Shown: piece after piece, positions 1 through 9,418 of the stretch
Layout of the letters: every line of letters begins with the position of its first letter
Position numbering within the stretch: the first letter of the stretch is position 1
DNA from: Thermogemmatispora aurantia
Lineage (GTDB): Bacteria > Chloroflexota > Ktedonobacteria > Ktedonobacterales > Ktedonobacteraceae
Assembly (NCBI RefSeq): GCF_008974285.1
Contig: NZ_BKZV01000003.1
Coordinates: 606,448-670,447 of the forward strand
Direction: 5' to 3'
DNA: 64,000 nucleotides
The notes under the pieces: generated by a model
Seen by the model: only the letters and a program-made list of their open reading frames with translations
Told to the model about the DNA's origin: nothing
Databases searched by the model: none
Program-made: the position numbers and the translations under genes

Positions 1-767
1 GTCAGGTGGCTCGGCGGCGAAAGGAACTCCCAGACGCCAAGCGCGGGGAGGAAGAGCCGGCGGCTCATGGACGGGATCAATCCGTCACCTCGCGGCGTCG
101 ATATGATGAGCGCACCGCCAGGTCTGAGCATTCGCGCAGCCGCAGCTACCACCTCGAAGGGATTGACCATATGCTCAAGCGAGCTGAGAATCGTCACAGC
201 ATCGAACTGGCGATCGAAAGAGAGGAGAGAGAGATCCCCCTGATAGACCTGCAGTCCGTACTGCCTGCTCGCGTAGGCCAGGGCTTCGCTATCGATATCC
301 ACGCCGACGACCTGATAGCCTCTGGCACGCAACAGCGAGGCGAACTGGCCATGACTGCAGCCAACATCAACGACCCAGGAGCCGCTCGGGACACAGCTGA
401 GCACCACCTGGAGCTCGGGACGAAATTTGCGCTGCACAACCTCGGGTGGATAAGGCTGCCACCTGCGCCTGTTGTAGAAAACCCACATATCTTCCGCTCG
501 CGGCATAGGGTCCACCCAGAGGAAGCCGCACTCACGACATTCAGCAATGCGAAAACCACGGCGCCAGGTGAATGGAGCGGTGCGAACAGAGCCACAGGCC
601 GCACAAGGAGCAGTATCAGCATGAGCTGGATAGCGCTGGCGTACCAGCTCGGTCGCCTCCTCACGGGTCAGCGCCCTTTGCGCGATAGTCGTTTCTTGCG
701 CGTACCCATCAGAGACATCGCGCTCCCGGCTGTCAGCTCCCTCTTGCTGCTCAGAAGCAGGGTTCAT
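1..767 (-). CDS. class I SAM-dependent methyltransferase with N-terminal zinc-ribbon-like motif, partial (C-terminus beyond left edge)
   Basis: The frame is open from an ATG at 765-767 to the window edge, giving 255 residues with no stop. Visible are two CxxC pairs (C55/C58 and C77/C80) that probably bind zinc, the SAM motif I VVDVGCSHG at 132-140, the acidic motif II VVGVDID near 153-159, then SSLEHM and LRPGGALIISTP, an arrangement typical of the Methyltransf_23 type. It should move a methyl group from S-adenosylmethionine to an acceptor that cannot be read from sequence. The start codon overlaps the stop of the aminotransferase gene by four bases (ATGA), so the two are translationally coupled. 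The neighbouring DegT aminotransferase and SPASM-type radical SAM protein suggest a natural-product, amino-sugar or surface-glycan pathway; that is inference. Confidence 0.85.
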   Translation of the reverse strand, partial: MNPASEQQEGADSRERDVSDGYAQETTIAQRALTREEATELVRQRYPAHADTAPCAACGSVRTAPFTWRRGFRIAECRECGFLWVDPMPRAEDMWVFYNRRRWQPYPPEVVQRKFRPELQVVLSCVPSGSWVVDVGCSHGQFASLLRARGYQVVGVDIDSEALAYASRQYGLQVYQGDLSLLSFDRQFDAVTILSSLEHMVNPFEVVAAAARMLRPGGALIISTPRGDGLIPSMSRRLFLPALGVWEFLSPPSHL

Positions 768-1999
768 GGCTTCCTCCCGGTGGCGCCATAAGCTGCGCGG
801 AAGTAGGCCATCACCTTGCGGATAGCCGCCACGGTATAGGAGAGATCTTCCTCATCCAGCCCCGGCCCCACCTCGATACCAATCTGGCGGCGGAGCAGAT
901 CTCTGGCCACCGGAGCAATCTCTGGCCCATAGCTTGGGCGCTCTTCAGGGGGCAAGGTACGGAAAAAGTAGGGACGTTGTTCGCGAATCCAGTCTATATC
1001 GAGTAGGTGGGGATGACTGGGGTCACAACCCACGTTCTCAGCTTGAAGGGCATCTACTATCTCATTTCTGTAGGGAGCAAGCTCAGGTGGGACAAGGGCG
1101 TTCAGCTTAAAGTAGGCATGGGTGCTACCAGCGGGAACGAGGGGGAAGCTCAGTCCTGTTTCGGCCACTTGCTCTTGGACCCAGCGGGCCAGTCGCTGGC
1201 GCCGCTCCAGCTCGCTGTCGAGTCGGCGCAGCTGGTGCCTACCCAACGCAGCCTGGACTTCCGTCATATTGTAACTAAAGCCCATTTCCCGGTAGTCAAA
1301 CCAGCCCTCGCCTTTCCCCTTATGAGCAAGCGAGCGGGCCGTCGCTGCCAGCTCCTCATCGTCAGTAATGAGGATTCCCCCCTCCCCAAGGGCAATATGC
1401 TTGCGACAGCACAGGCTGAAGGCTGCAGCCCGCCCAAAGGTACCAGTCTTACGCCTGGCCCAGAGCGCACCATGAGACTGCCCACAGTCCTCAAGAAGTG
1501 TAAGGTCATGGGCTTCCGCAATCTGAGCTAGCTCAGTCATTGGACAGGGCTGCCCATACATATGCACTGCCACGATTGCACTGGTGCGCGAGGTGATCTT
1601 GCGGCGGCAGTCCTCTGGGTCCATAGCCCAGCTTTGAGGATCAAGATCCACGATCACTGGGATAAGATGGGCCTGAAGCAGTGCTGACAGCACAGAGACA
1701 TAAGCGTTCGCTGGGATCAATACCTCAGAGCGCTCTGGAAGACGCGCTGCCAGGTACATGACATGGAGTGCAGCTGTTCCTGAGCTGACCGCCACAGCAT
1801 AACTACGCCCAAACCAGGCTGCATATTCGCTTTCAAAGGCTCTGACCTGTGTTCCTCCATAGAACTGGGCAAGAGTACCCTTGGAGAGGACAGCCATCAC
1901 CTCCTCTTTGGCCTCCTGGCTAATGACAGGACGAGCATCCTTTCGGCAATCACGAACAGGTTGACCACCGTAGAGAGCGAGTTTCTCGCGTTCGATCAC
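764..1999 (-). CDS. DegT/DnrJ/EryC1/StrS-family PLP-dependent aminotransferase
   Basis: The 411-residue product matches sugar aminotransferases of fold type I: YGGQPV near the N-terminus, SGTAAL (73-78) for the cofactor phosphate, D171 in LLEDCGQSHG for the pyridine nitrogen, and K200 just before GEGG as the Schiff-base lysine. These enzymes aminate keto-sugars or scyllo-inosose-type cyclitols using glutamate or glutamine. I chose the GTG at 1997-1999 because GGGAGG lies seven bases upstream; ATGs at 2017 and 2092 are possible, but the latter would overlap the upstream radical SAM gene and adds residues foreign to the family. It lies 49 bases downstream of that gene and overlaps the methyltransferase by four bases, so the three form an operon. 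The family is certain, the substrate unknown. Confidence 0.9.
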   Translation of the reverse strand: MIEREKLALYGGQPVRDCRKDARPVISQEAKEEVMAVLSKGTLAQFYGGTQVRAFESEYAAWFGRSYAVAVSSGTAALHVMYLAARLPERSEVLIPANAYVSVLSALLQAHLIPVIVDLDPQSWAMDPEDCRRKITSRTSAIVAVHMYGQPCPMTELAQIAEAHDLTLLEDCGQSHGALWARRKTGTFGRAAAFSLCCRKHIALGEGGILITDDEELAATARSLAHKGKGEGWFDYREMGFSYNMTEVQAALGRHQLRRLDSELERRQRLARWVQEQVAETGLSFPLVPAGSTHAYFKLNALVPPELAPYRNEIVDALQAENVGCDPSHPHLLDIDWIREQRPYFFRTLPPEERPSYGPEIAPVARDLLRRQIGIEVGPGLDEEDLSYTVAAIRKVMAYFRAAYGATGRKP

Positions 2000-2048
2000 A
2001 AACAGGCCTCCCTGCATCAAAAAACTGATTGTTGCTTGCTGCCGAGCC

Positions 2049-2857
2049 TCATTCTGAAGGCGGGGAGTGGATAGCAAGGCTCCGCAACACATGATTCATT
2101 GCACGAGAACCGGCATCACAACGAGAGCAGACGCTATTGTTCCCTTCCAGGCAATGCAGACGTAGCTGCTGAAAAGCCTGACTTTCCCATGCCTCCGATG
2201 CTGAAGTCGCTAAGATATTACTCAGCGGATTTTGAGCATAGACCAGCATATTACAGCCGTAGACATTGCCAGTATCTGCTCGTACGTAGGCAGTAAACTG
2301 CGGTACTGAACAACAGACTGAGCCTTTTTCTGAAAACATATCAGCGTCGGCGACGAGCAGCACCCCCCTGGCAGCCCCTTGCTCGTGCAAGGCTGGTAGC
2401 AGTTGTTTCATTCGATCGATCTGCCCCTCATCTGGCAGAAGTGCTCTGTTCCCTCGTACAGGAATGAGGTGCCACCAGCGGGGTGGCTGAGGCCGTGTGA
2501 AGAGCAAGTTGGCCAGCAGTGGAAGATCATCGATGCTCTCTGCTTGAAGCACAGTATTGATACCATAGGAGAGGCCAGCTTCCTGGATGGCGGCCATGCC
2601 TTCGAGACAGTGTTCGAAGAGCCTCGGGGTGTTGCGGATGCGATTATGGTGGTCCCCCAGCGCATCTAAACTGAGGACAACTTCGCTGCAGCCAGCGTCT
2701 GCCAAAGCGCCTGCTTTCTTCGCCAGTAACCGCCCATTCGAAATCACAGAGACACGCACCCCGGCTTCCGCTGCTTCTCGAATAAGAGTCCGAAGTAAAC
2801 AACATCCAACTTAGGCAGGAGAGGATGATCCTTCCCTATGCACCTGATTTCTCTCAT
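2049..2857 (-). pseudogene. radical SAM/SPASM-domain protein, 5'-truncated
   Basis: The readable part (from a GTG at 2759, 236 residues) has the later strands of a radical SAM barrel (VSVISNGRLL, VLSLDALGD) and a SPASM-like tail with cysteines in CCSVPQF, YGCNML and CSRCDAG. The N-terminal CxxxCxxC cluster that binds the catalytic 4Fe-4S is absent. Upstream in the same frame only about 17 residues (LLRTLIREAAEAG) precede a stop at 2811-2813. In the adjacent frame LPKLDVVYFG appears, the strand that normally precedes the GGEP motif, so the GGEP region seems to have been deleted with a frameshift. Beyond about 2860 the DNA belongs to another broken gene. It cannot be a working radical SAM enzyme as written. 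It sits first in the operon with the aminotransferase and methyltransferase. Confidence 0.7.
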
Positions 2858-2862
2858 ATGAG

Positions 2863-3366
2863 GGTCTGCTTGCCCTCTTCTGCTCCCGTTCCCTGCGCGC
2901 GAGGCAAACAGCTCGGTATATCAGCGAGACAACCGGCCTGGTTCCAGAAGTGCTTGCGGGATTGGAAGAGCGTACCTTCCATGCGCTGGTCGGCCTGACA
3001 CGGGAGCAGATTGCGAATCGCTATGGGACTGGGACCCTGTTCGCCTTAGAGCACCGTAGTGAGGGACTCGAACTTGCCGGAGAGGAAACGCTGGCTCAGG
3101 CGGCTGAGCGCGTACATGCAACTGTAGCGCATATTCTGACTCATCCTCACCAGCGCCTTGCCATAGTTAGTCATGGGGGACCACATGGCTGGCTGCTGGC
3201 GTCGGCTCTCGGTCTGGATGTGAGGGAGTCCCGTCTCTTTCGCCTTGATGAGGCCAGCTTTTCTATTTTCGCATTCCAGCCGGAGGAGAAGGGCTTCCGA
3301 CTCACTCGGATCGTGACACTCAATGCACGCATGCTACCAGCCGGTCTCCTGGCTCAAAATAAGTAG
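2863..3366 (+). pseudogene. histidine phosphatase (phosphoglycerate mutase-like) remnant without N-terminus
   Basis: The frame opens after a stop at 2845-2847 and reads into RSLRARQTARYISETTGL, the conserved SPLxRAxQTA segment of the family, then LEERTFHALVGLTREQ and VSHGGPHGWLL with the second catalytic histidine. The N-terminal RHGxT motif carrying the phosphorylated histidine should lie about 50 residues earlier and is missing; there is no room for it before the stop. The usual start would be inside the lost part; the GTG at 2950 gives only 138 residues. These enzymes remove or move phosphate on small metabolites. The copy is probably dead. It faces the truncated radical SAM gene head to head, so one deletion may have removed both 5' ends. 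Confidence 0.65.
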
Positions 3367-4921
3367 ACTGGTCTCCTTCAACGACTGGAGAAACGATGAT
3401 CGATCTCAGCAGGGGCTGCCTCTGCATGATCCACCTTCTGTGGACCGCCAGTCTTAAAATGGTATATGGTCAGCAGCGCTCCGGGTGCTTGCATGAGTAA
3501 TTCCTCCTGCCAGGAGCTGGAGAGTGGCTTTCTCATTTCTCTGGCTGTGCCTCAGAGTGAGGTAGGGGAGGCTCCATCGACCAGAATGATCAGCCTCTCT
3601 GGTCGGTCCCCGCTGCTGCACCGCAAAGCGATTTCTCGATAGGCTCCCTACAGAAAATAAGCGACGCGAGCGTGCTAATGCGCTCACAGATGCCGTGGGG
3701 AACCACCAGCGGAGCCTCCCTCTCCTAGGTGCGTTTGCCTGATCCATCGCACGCAGAGTGATTGCCTCCACATATCCCAGGGCGATGATAGACTCTCTGA
3801 TGTGAGTAGGCCGGGCCCTCCAATAATGGCCTTTGCATAGCGCCGGTGCGCCGCGCCGTATTGCCCTGCATGGACCCCTTCGGCAGCCGAGAGGAGAAGA
3901 AACTGCCAGGAAGGAGTCCAGACGCTAGCGGTGATCTGGCTGACATGTGCCACAGGCGAGCCGAGCCCAGGCACACTGCTCTTGTTCGGCGGCTCCAGAG
4001 AAAACGGCAGGCCCCGGCCTCGCTCGCAGTCGAGAAGCCCGTTCCAGGTAAGGAGCTAAGTAGCAAGAAAGTGCCCCGGACACGGGTGAGGGAGCCCACA
4101 CTTTCAGGCCGCTCGGACGCCAGGGCTACCGGCCAGGGCAAACGGGTAGCTTGCTGAGCCAAGCAGCCAGGTACGCGGCAGGACACCCTCAGCATATCAA
4201 CCTCGACAACACAGGTTGAGCCGTGCCCGGTGGCTGCACAGGTGCGGGCTTGGCGATGCCACTCGTCTGCCTCTTTGCCCATCACATGGGCGTGAACCTG
4301 GACCACCAGGCAGGATCAAAGCCGGCTCACCGTCTGGGTACGAAAATGCTTTCGATCAGGGCGGTAATGAACCCGACGAAACCGACCCAGCAACCGTTGA
4401 GCACCTGGATGAAGGCGCATCTCGCCGCTTCAGGCAGCGGGAAGCTGAAGGCTATGAGATTGGAGGACTACGCCCAGGAAAACCACTAGCTGAGCCAGGA
4501 CAGCCCACAAGCGCTTGCTGCCGCAGGCCGGAGAAAAACAACCACGCTGAGGAGCAAAGAGGCCATGACCAGGGTCAGGTAGAAAAGCGTCCGCCGTTGA
4601 AGTATTGAGCGTCCGGCCAGGTGGGCATTGCCTTCTATACTGGGAAACGCTCACTCAATCCACTTTTGGGAGGCTGGGTCAAGGGAGCGAGTCGTTCCTG
4701 CAGCGTCAGCCGGCCGGCCCCCAACTGGGCCATGCCCAAGGTGTTCAGACTCAGCCTCTCTGCACAGAGCTGCGCGCGCAGCTGCGGGTCCAGCCTACAA
4801 TTGCAACAGCGCAGGGCCTTCTCCACGCGGCTGGCAGCGTATCATCGCCACCGCCAGCGCTTCCTGGCTGCCTGGCCGGTGGCATGAGCAACTCGTTCCT
4901 GGGGGACAGCTGGTCATAGAT
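3367..4921. other. stretch without a recognisable gene
   Basis: About 1.55 kb with only short overlapping frames on both strands, none showing a family motif or a convincing ribosome-binding site. On the minus strand around 4,390-4,620 two short pieces in different frames look hydrophobic enough to be leftovers of a membrane protein, but I cannot name it. I read this as decayed coding sequence. Confidence 0.5.
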
Positions 4922-5800
4922 CTAAGGGGAAGATCGAGTCACGGCGACCCAGGCTGGAAGTGTCCGGGTCCTGACGGGAGAGGAGTGGCTGACGCTGATG
5001 GGCAATGCCCTACCATGTGGGCTGCAATTCCAGCGCGCCGCCGGGTAGCCGATCGGCAGGCCCCCTGGCGGCCCATGTGAATCCGGCCCCGCACTCATCA
5101 GCAGCCCTTGACGCTGAGCATAGGCCTCATAGACCGCCTCCAGCTCGGGCCCATGCGTCGGATACCAGACCTCCAGTCCGTCCAGGGGGATCTCTGCCCG
5201 CAGCTGCTCCAACGGCTCTGGAGTGTAGAAAGTGAACTTCTCTAGTTGGTTCTGGTCGCAACCAGGGTGCGTGATCAGGACCAGCCCCTCTGCGATGCGC
5301 CGTATCCACTGTGTCTGCCAGACCGGCTTTGATCTCCTCCCGATCGTCCACCTCCCGAATCCGGGTCAGCACTGCCACCCACTCCGAGGCACAGCCATGT
5401 GCCAGTAGCAGGGCGGCGTGGTCCCCTGCCCCCCGGAGCTGCTTGCCCATCGCCTTCAGCTGCATTTCGCGCTTGGGGAAGTGAGAGCCGCGGTGGAGCA
5501 ATGCCTCATACATCTCCTCGGCGTTGGCGCACTCTCCCGCTCTCCCTGGCGCACGCGCTCGACCAGCTGAAAGGCCGGGAACTGTGGATCAATTCCGCAG
5601 ACCAGGACAGCCGCCATTTGCCCGTGCCAGGTGGCACTGATCTCTACGGCAGGCAACACGGCCACCTGCTGTGCTGCCGCCTGCCGTTGCAGCAGAGGGA
5701 TGGTGTCCGACCGATCATGATCGGTAACAGCGATCAGCGCCAGGCCTGGGGCGTGCACATATTCCAGCAAGGCTGCGCCACAAGAGGTGGTCGCACGTGA
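4922..5800 (-). pseudogene. PHP-domain phosphoesterase, multiply frameshifted
   Basis: Pieces of one PHP (polymerase and histidinol phosphatase) protein of the TrpH/YciV type can be joined across three frames. The first reads LALIAVTDHDRSDT and VAVLPAVEISATW (about 5,590-5,760), the second AGLADTVDTAHRRG (about 5,290-5,330), the third LVLITHPGCDQNQ, then LEVWYPTHGPELEAVYEAY and SAGPDSHGPPGGLPIG (about 5,050-5,290). TDHD, the ITHPG strand and the late DSHG are metal-binding motifs of the family. The usual first motif DLHxHT is degraded to a short unrelated stretch. The last shift coincides with a G run (AGAGGGGCTGG at about 5,283-5,293) carrying one extra G. Multiple lesions mean no functional product. 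Confidence 0.7.
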
Positions 5801-5984
5801 CTTCTCCTTGCTGAGACAAATCCGTTTGTACCTGCTGCCATCGCCGGGCTTCCTTGCTCCAGGGAAAGGAAGGTTGCCAGGGAGTGGAACGAGCTCGTCA
5901 GCCAGGATGAGGAGGCGGAATAGTTCCACCGTCAGCCAGGCGTCCGACAGATGAGCGAGAAGGGGCGTGCTGCTGTCATGCTCC

Positions 5985-6108
5985 CCATTTCATGCAGCAG
6001 GGTGACCTCTCCCATGCCCTCGCCGACCTCAATGAGGCCCTTCGTCTCGATCCCATTGCTCCGACGATCAACCGGGCGCTGAACCAGGTCCAGCAGGCCA
6101 CGAAATAG
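5985..6108 (+). pseudogene. C-terminal TPR-repeat fragment
   Basis: In the frame ending at TAG 6106-6108 the sequence reads GDLSHALADLNEALRLDP and then INRALNQVQQATK, the pattern of a tetratricopeptide helix pair. Nothing upstream in this frame extends it to a credible protein and there is no start with a ribosome-binding site. TPRs are protein-interaction scaffolds; this looks like the tail of a lost gene. Confidence 0.4.
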
Positions 6109-6364
6109 CAATGTCTCCGGGTGCTCGTCAGCGTCGTATAGTATTCCAGCGAGGTCATAGCTCGTACTCCTGATTCGTAAGTTCTAGATCGCTGGCGATC
6201 ATGGAGCCGGGTATGCCTGACACCAGGGGTCAAGATTGCCGCAGGGAGATCCCGGTGGCGTTGAGGATATACTGAGGAATTGCTGAATGCTTCTTGAGGA
6301 AGAGGTGCTACGATAGACAGCAGCCAGCCGGACGCAGCTTTCACACGAGAGGGACCAAAGCGAT

Positions 6365-7270
6365 ATGCCACTGCTAGATGTGCAACGCTTCTGCCGTTGG
6401 ATAGTCACAATCGTCCTGGCTGTGCTTCTGCTGGCGGCCTGTGCACCAGCCGGGAGTGGAAGCCAGTTGACCGGCTCCCCATCCCCATCCCCATCCCCAG
6501 CTCCTGCGCGTACCTATACGTGGATGATCGCGTACTCCGCTGTGCAACGCCTCGAACAGGTTGATCCTTCAGACACCCTGGCCAAAACCTATTTCGATAA
6601 TGCTCATACGTACCTGCTTGGTGCCGGCGCCCCCAACTTTCCTACGCAGTGGCACAGTATTCCAACCGTCACGTTTGCCAGCTACGCTGCTATGCAGAAG
6701 GCTTTCGCGTCGCACACGATTCCGGCTTCGGTGAAAGCGGTGGTGTACGATAATGAGGCCTGGAGTTTTACCCCCGCGCAAGAGCAGCGTCAGCCGGGAC
6801 GCTACGATCAACTCGCGGCTGAGCTGGTACACGAGCATCACCTGATCTTTATCGCTACCCCCGCAACGGATCTGGCCCACGTCATCAACCCCGCTGGCGG
6901 GAATAGCTACCAGAATTTCCTGCGCCTGGGAATTGCGGGGGCAGCAGCACGCTATGCAGATATCTATGAGATCCAGGCCCAGGGTTCAGAGCTGCACACG
7001 AGTACCTACGTCAATTTTGTGCGCCAGGCTGCTGAGCAGGCGCGAGCAGCGAATGCTCATGTCATCGTCCTTGCCGGACTGAGTACGAATCCTGGCGGAC
7101 AACACGTGACTGGCGAAGATCTCTATCGAGCCGTAATGGCCACACAGAGCATGGTGAGTGGCTACTGGCTCAATATCCCGGCGGGAGGCCGGTATTGCCC
7201 TCGATGTGGCACGCCCCAGCCCCAGGTAGCCATTGACTTCCTCAAGCGGCTGTCTGGTCAGGATCAGTAA
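6365..7270 (+). CDS. secreted lipoprotein of unknown function
   Basis: The 301-residue product begins with a basic segment, a hydrophobic core (VTIVLAVLLL) and a lipobox LAAC with the lipidated Cys at position 26, followed by a Ser-Pro linker, so it should be anchored on the outer face of the membrane. The body (about 45-300) has alternating strands and helices, for example VKAVVYDNEAW, HLIFIATPATDLA and AHVIVLAGLSTNPG, which would suit a TIM-barrel-like fold, and ends with a CPRCG pair. I do not recognise the family or active site. It is the longest intact frame in a region of broken genes, with no operon partner. Confidence 0.75.
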   Translation: MPLLDVQRFCRWIVTIVLAVLLLAACAPAGSGSQLTGSPSPSPSPAPARTYTWMIAYSAVQRLEQVDPSDTLAKTYFDNAHTYLLGAGAPNFPTQWHSIPTVTFASYAAMQKAFASHTIPASVKAVVYDNEAWSFTPAQEQRQPGRYDQLAAELVHEHHLIFIATPATDLAHVINPAGGNSYQNFLRLGIAGAAARYADIYEIQAQGSELHTSTYVNFVRQAAEQARAANAHVIVLAGLSTNPGGQHVTGEDLYRAVMATQSMVSGYWLNIPAGGRYCPRCGTPQPQVAIDFLKRLSGQDQ

Positions 7271-7615
7271 AGACCCCTGGGAGGTTCCCAAAGCGCTTAA
7301 GCTATCAACGAGCCTGGACGAGTCTGCTGGCTGCAACTGCGGCTGCTGCCTCCAGCCTTACGTCGTGCAGGAGGGCAGGGCAGGCAGCTGCCAGAGCAAG
7401 CTGATCCTCGCCCTGCCGGGTGAGCCGGGAAGACGGCAGGCCGGATCAGCCCACCCTTTGCTCAATGCTGCTAGAGCTATCGTGTTGTGTGAACGCGGTC
7501 ATAGACAGCGATGTAAGGACACGGTAAGCTGGCTGCAGATTGGTACATGAGGACGTTCCCGCGTCCGTCACCGGTCTGGCTTCTGATCAGCAGAGGTGTC
7601 GAAAGGAGCCATGTC
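7271..7615. other. intergenic stretch, nothing recognised
   Basis: No gene, tRNA or clear hairpin was seen. The last bases carry the AAGGAG ribosome-binding site used by the next gene. Confidence 0.4.
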
Positions 7616-8029
7616 ATGATGAGCACGCTCACTGTCTCCATCGTGGGTCCACAAAGCACTGCAGCAGGGGAGCATGGTGCCCACGCCCGTCGACTGATCG
7701 CACGTGTCACTCTTCATCCTCGACAGAAGCAGGTCGAACTTATTATTTACGATCAGGGCTATGGAGAGCAGCTTATAAGATGCTTCACTCCCCACTTTAG
7801 GTTCGTAGCTGGTGGAGTGACCCCTGAAGGATATGCCTGGGATGCCGGGGAGCACATCTACCCCTGGGAGCCAGCCTTTATCGGCGTGCTAGAGAGTCGG
7901 CTCCTGGAGCTGAAGCTTCGTTGCGTTCCTGAGCACAAGCTGCCTCTTCTCTCCTGGCTCTCTCGCTGGCGTCGGCATCAAGGGTCAGGAGATCGTGTCC
8001 TCCTCACTGAGAGGGATCTTGGCGGCTGA
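7616..8029 (+). CDS. small hypothetical protein
   Basis: The start ATG at 7616 is chosen because GGAG at 7605-7608 lies seven bases upstream; a longer frame from 7547 has no such site, and an ATG at 7611 is out of frame. The 137-residue product has a beta-rich body (ARVTLHPRQKQVELIIYDQG), an aromatic central part (WDAGEHIYPWEPAF) and a basic tail. There is no signal peptide, membrane segment or motif I can assign. Base composition and a good ribosome-binding site support a real gene, but it sits between fragments and might be a relic. Confidence 0.5.
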   Translation: MMSTLTVSIVGPQSTAAGEHGAHARRLIARVTLHPRQKQVELIIYDQGYGEQLIRCFTPHFRFVAGGVTPEGYAWDAGEHIYPWEPAFIGVLESRLLELKLRCVPEHKLPLLSWLSRWRRHQGSGDRVLLTERDLGG

Positions 8030-8040
8030 GGATAACGCTA

Positions 8041-8193
8041 CGAACGCTGGCCCACTTTTCCCCACCAGAGGCGGACCAGGCGATCCTCGCTGGCAGTCGC
8101 CAGGCGCCTTCCATCTGGCGACCAGGCGACTTCCCGCACCCAGCCAGGATGACCCTTCAGAACGGCCAGCTCCCGCCCACGGCTTCCATCCCA
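8041..8193 (-). pseudogene. WD40-repeat fragment
   Basis: The minus strand encodes one almost perfect WD40 blade: WDGSRGRELAVLKGHPGW, VREVAWSPDGRRLATASED and VRLW. A working beta-propeller needs six to eight such repeats; upstream the frame loses the pattern and no further blades or start are found. It is likely the last blade of a lost WD40 or kinase-WD40 gene, a class common in filamentous Chloroflexota. Confidence 0.55.
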
Positions 8194-8400
8194 CAGCGGC
8201 TGGATCGAATGGCTCGAACGCAGCGATGGTATCCAGCCCGCTGGGCCGGCCACCCGGCGCCTGTTGCAGTGGGGGAAGGACAGCCAGAAGCAGATTGCCT
8301 TGCTTCTCTCCCTGCAACGGCGTCGCCGCGGCCATCCACATCTCCTTGCCACCTCGTTGCGCGATCCCACCTTCAGGGAGATACTCTGACCTGACATCAT

Positions 8401-8651
8401 CTCATCCTGGCAGCCCCGTGGCTCTCTTCAGCGCTGGGCAGAGAAGGCCGGGGCTGTGGCAGGCCTGCCCTTGGCGGAAGCGTTCCATTTCAGGGATCTC
8501 TCATGCCTCGACTCGACGCCGACATCCCCCTCCCTTTCCTCCCTGTCGATGAGAACTTCAAGAAAACAGAAGAGATTAATAATGCAAAAGAGTATAATTC
8601 AACAATAGAAGGTATTGTCTCAAAGTCAGCAGCAACTGTCTCTCAGCAGCG
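8401..8651. other. intergenic stretch, nothing recognised
   Basis: A more AT-rich segment at 8,560-8,620 precedes the deacetylase relic and may hold its former promoter. No distinct element could be assigned. Confidence 0.3.
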
Positions 8652-9418
8652 ATGTGCCCGGGAAAGGAGATGAGCGTCTCTATGCCTGAATCCACTTCTC
8701 CTGTTCTGCTTCCGCCTGGCGGGCAGCGCATTCTCTTGGTGCACGTGGTGCAAGCTCATCCAGATAACGCTGAGCACCTGTGTGGGGCACCATTGCATTA
8801 CTGGCTCGTGAAGGAAAGGAGGTCCATTATCTCCTGGTGACGCGAGGAGATAAAGGCAGTGATGATCCACACTTACCTCCCGAGCACCTGGCAAGGATTC
8901 GGGAGCAGGAGCAACGTGAAGCAGCTTCCGTGCTCGGCGTGCAGTCGGTGACCTTTCTGGAAGGGTATTCCGATGGGGAAGTGGAACCCTGCCTGCAGTT
9001 GCGGCGGGAAATCGCGCTGGTGATCCACCAGCTCCGACCTGATGTTGTCTTCACCTTCGATCCCTGGAAAAAGGATGAGGTCCACCCTGATCACCGAGCA
9101 GTCGGGATCTGCACGGTGGATGCAATTGCATGTGCACGGGGCCTCTGGTATTACCCAGAGCAGCTCCAGGACGGCTTCACTCCTCATGCGGGGCGCCAGA
9201 TCTATTACTTTGCGACCGATCGCCCGAACCATTGGGTGGATATTGGCACCGTGGTCGAGCAGAAGGCTGCAGCTCTGCGATGCCATGCAAGCCAAACGAG
9301 CCGAAAAGACATCCTGCAGTGGATACGGGAGAAAGGTATGGTAGCAGGGGCAGAGCATAAATTTAAGATCGAAGCAGGACTTCTAGAGCATCGGTCAAGT
9401 AACAGTGACAACAGGTGA
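8652..9418 (+). pseudogene. PIG-L/LmbE-family deacetylase with a one-base frameshift
   Basis: Two frames together make one PIG-L protein. The first reads AHPDNAEHLCG; the second continues GTIALLAREGKEVHYLLVTR, then DPWKKDEVHPDHRAVG and ends at 9416-9418. Adding one G to the GGGG run at 8,782-8,785 would restore LCGGTIALL exactly as in the family, so the lesion is a one-base loss in a homopolymer. The metal site is also changed: the family motif AHPDD is AHPDN here, replacing a zinc-coordinating aspartate, while the later HPDH motif is intact. These enzymes deacetylate N-acetylglucosamine conjugates in mycothiol, bacillithiol or glycolipid pathways. Either a sequencing slip or an inactivated gene; the Asn favours inactivation. 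Its 3' end overlaps that of the convergent TetR relic. Confidence 0.75.

Noticed and set aside
6..791. 261-codon plus-strand frame at the left edge
   Set aside because: The opposite strand encodes the methyltransferase with clear SAM motifs; this frame is its shadow.
3454..4306. Several overlapping 90-190-codon frames
   Set aside because: None has a motif, good start or conserved feel; better seen as decayed sequence.
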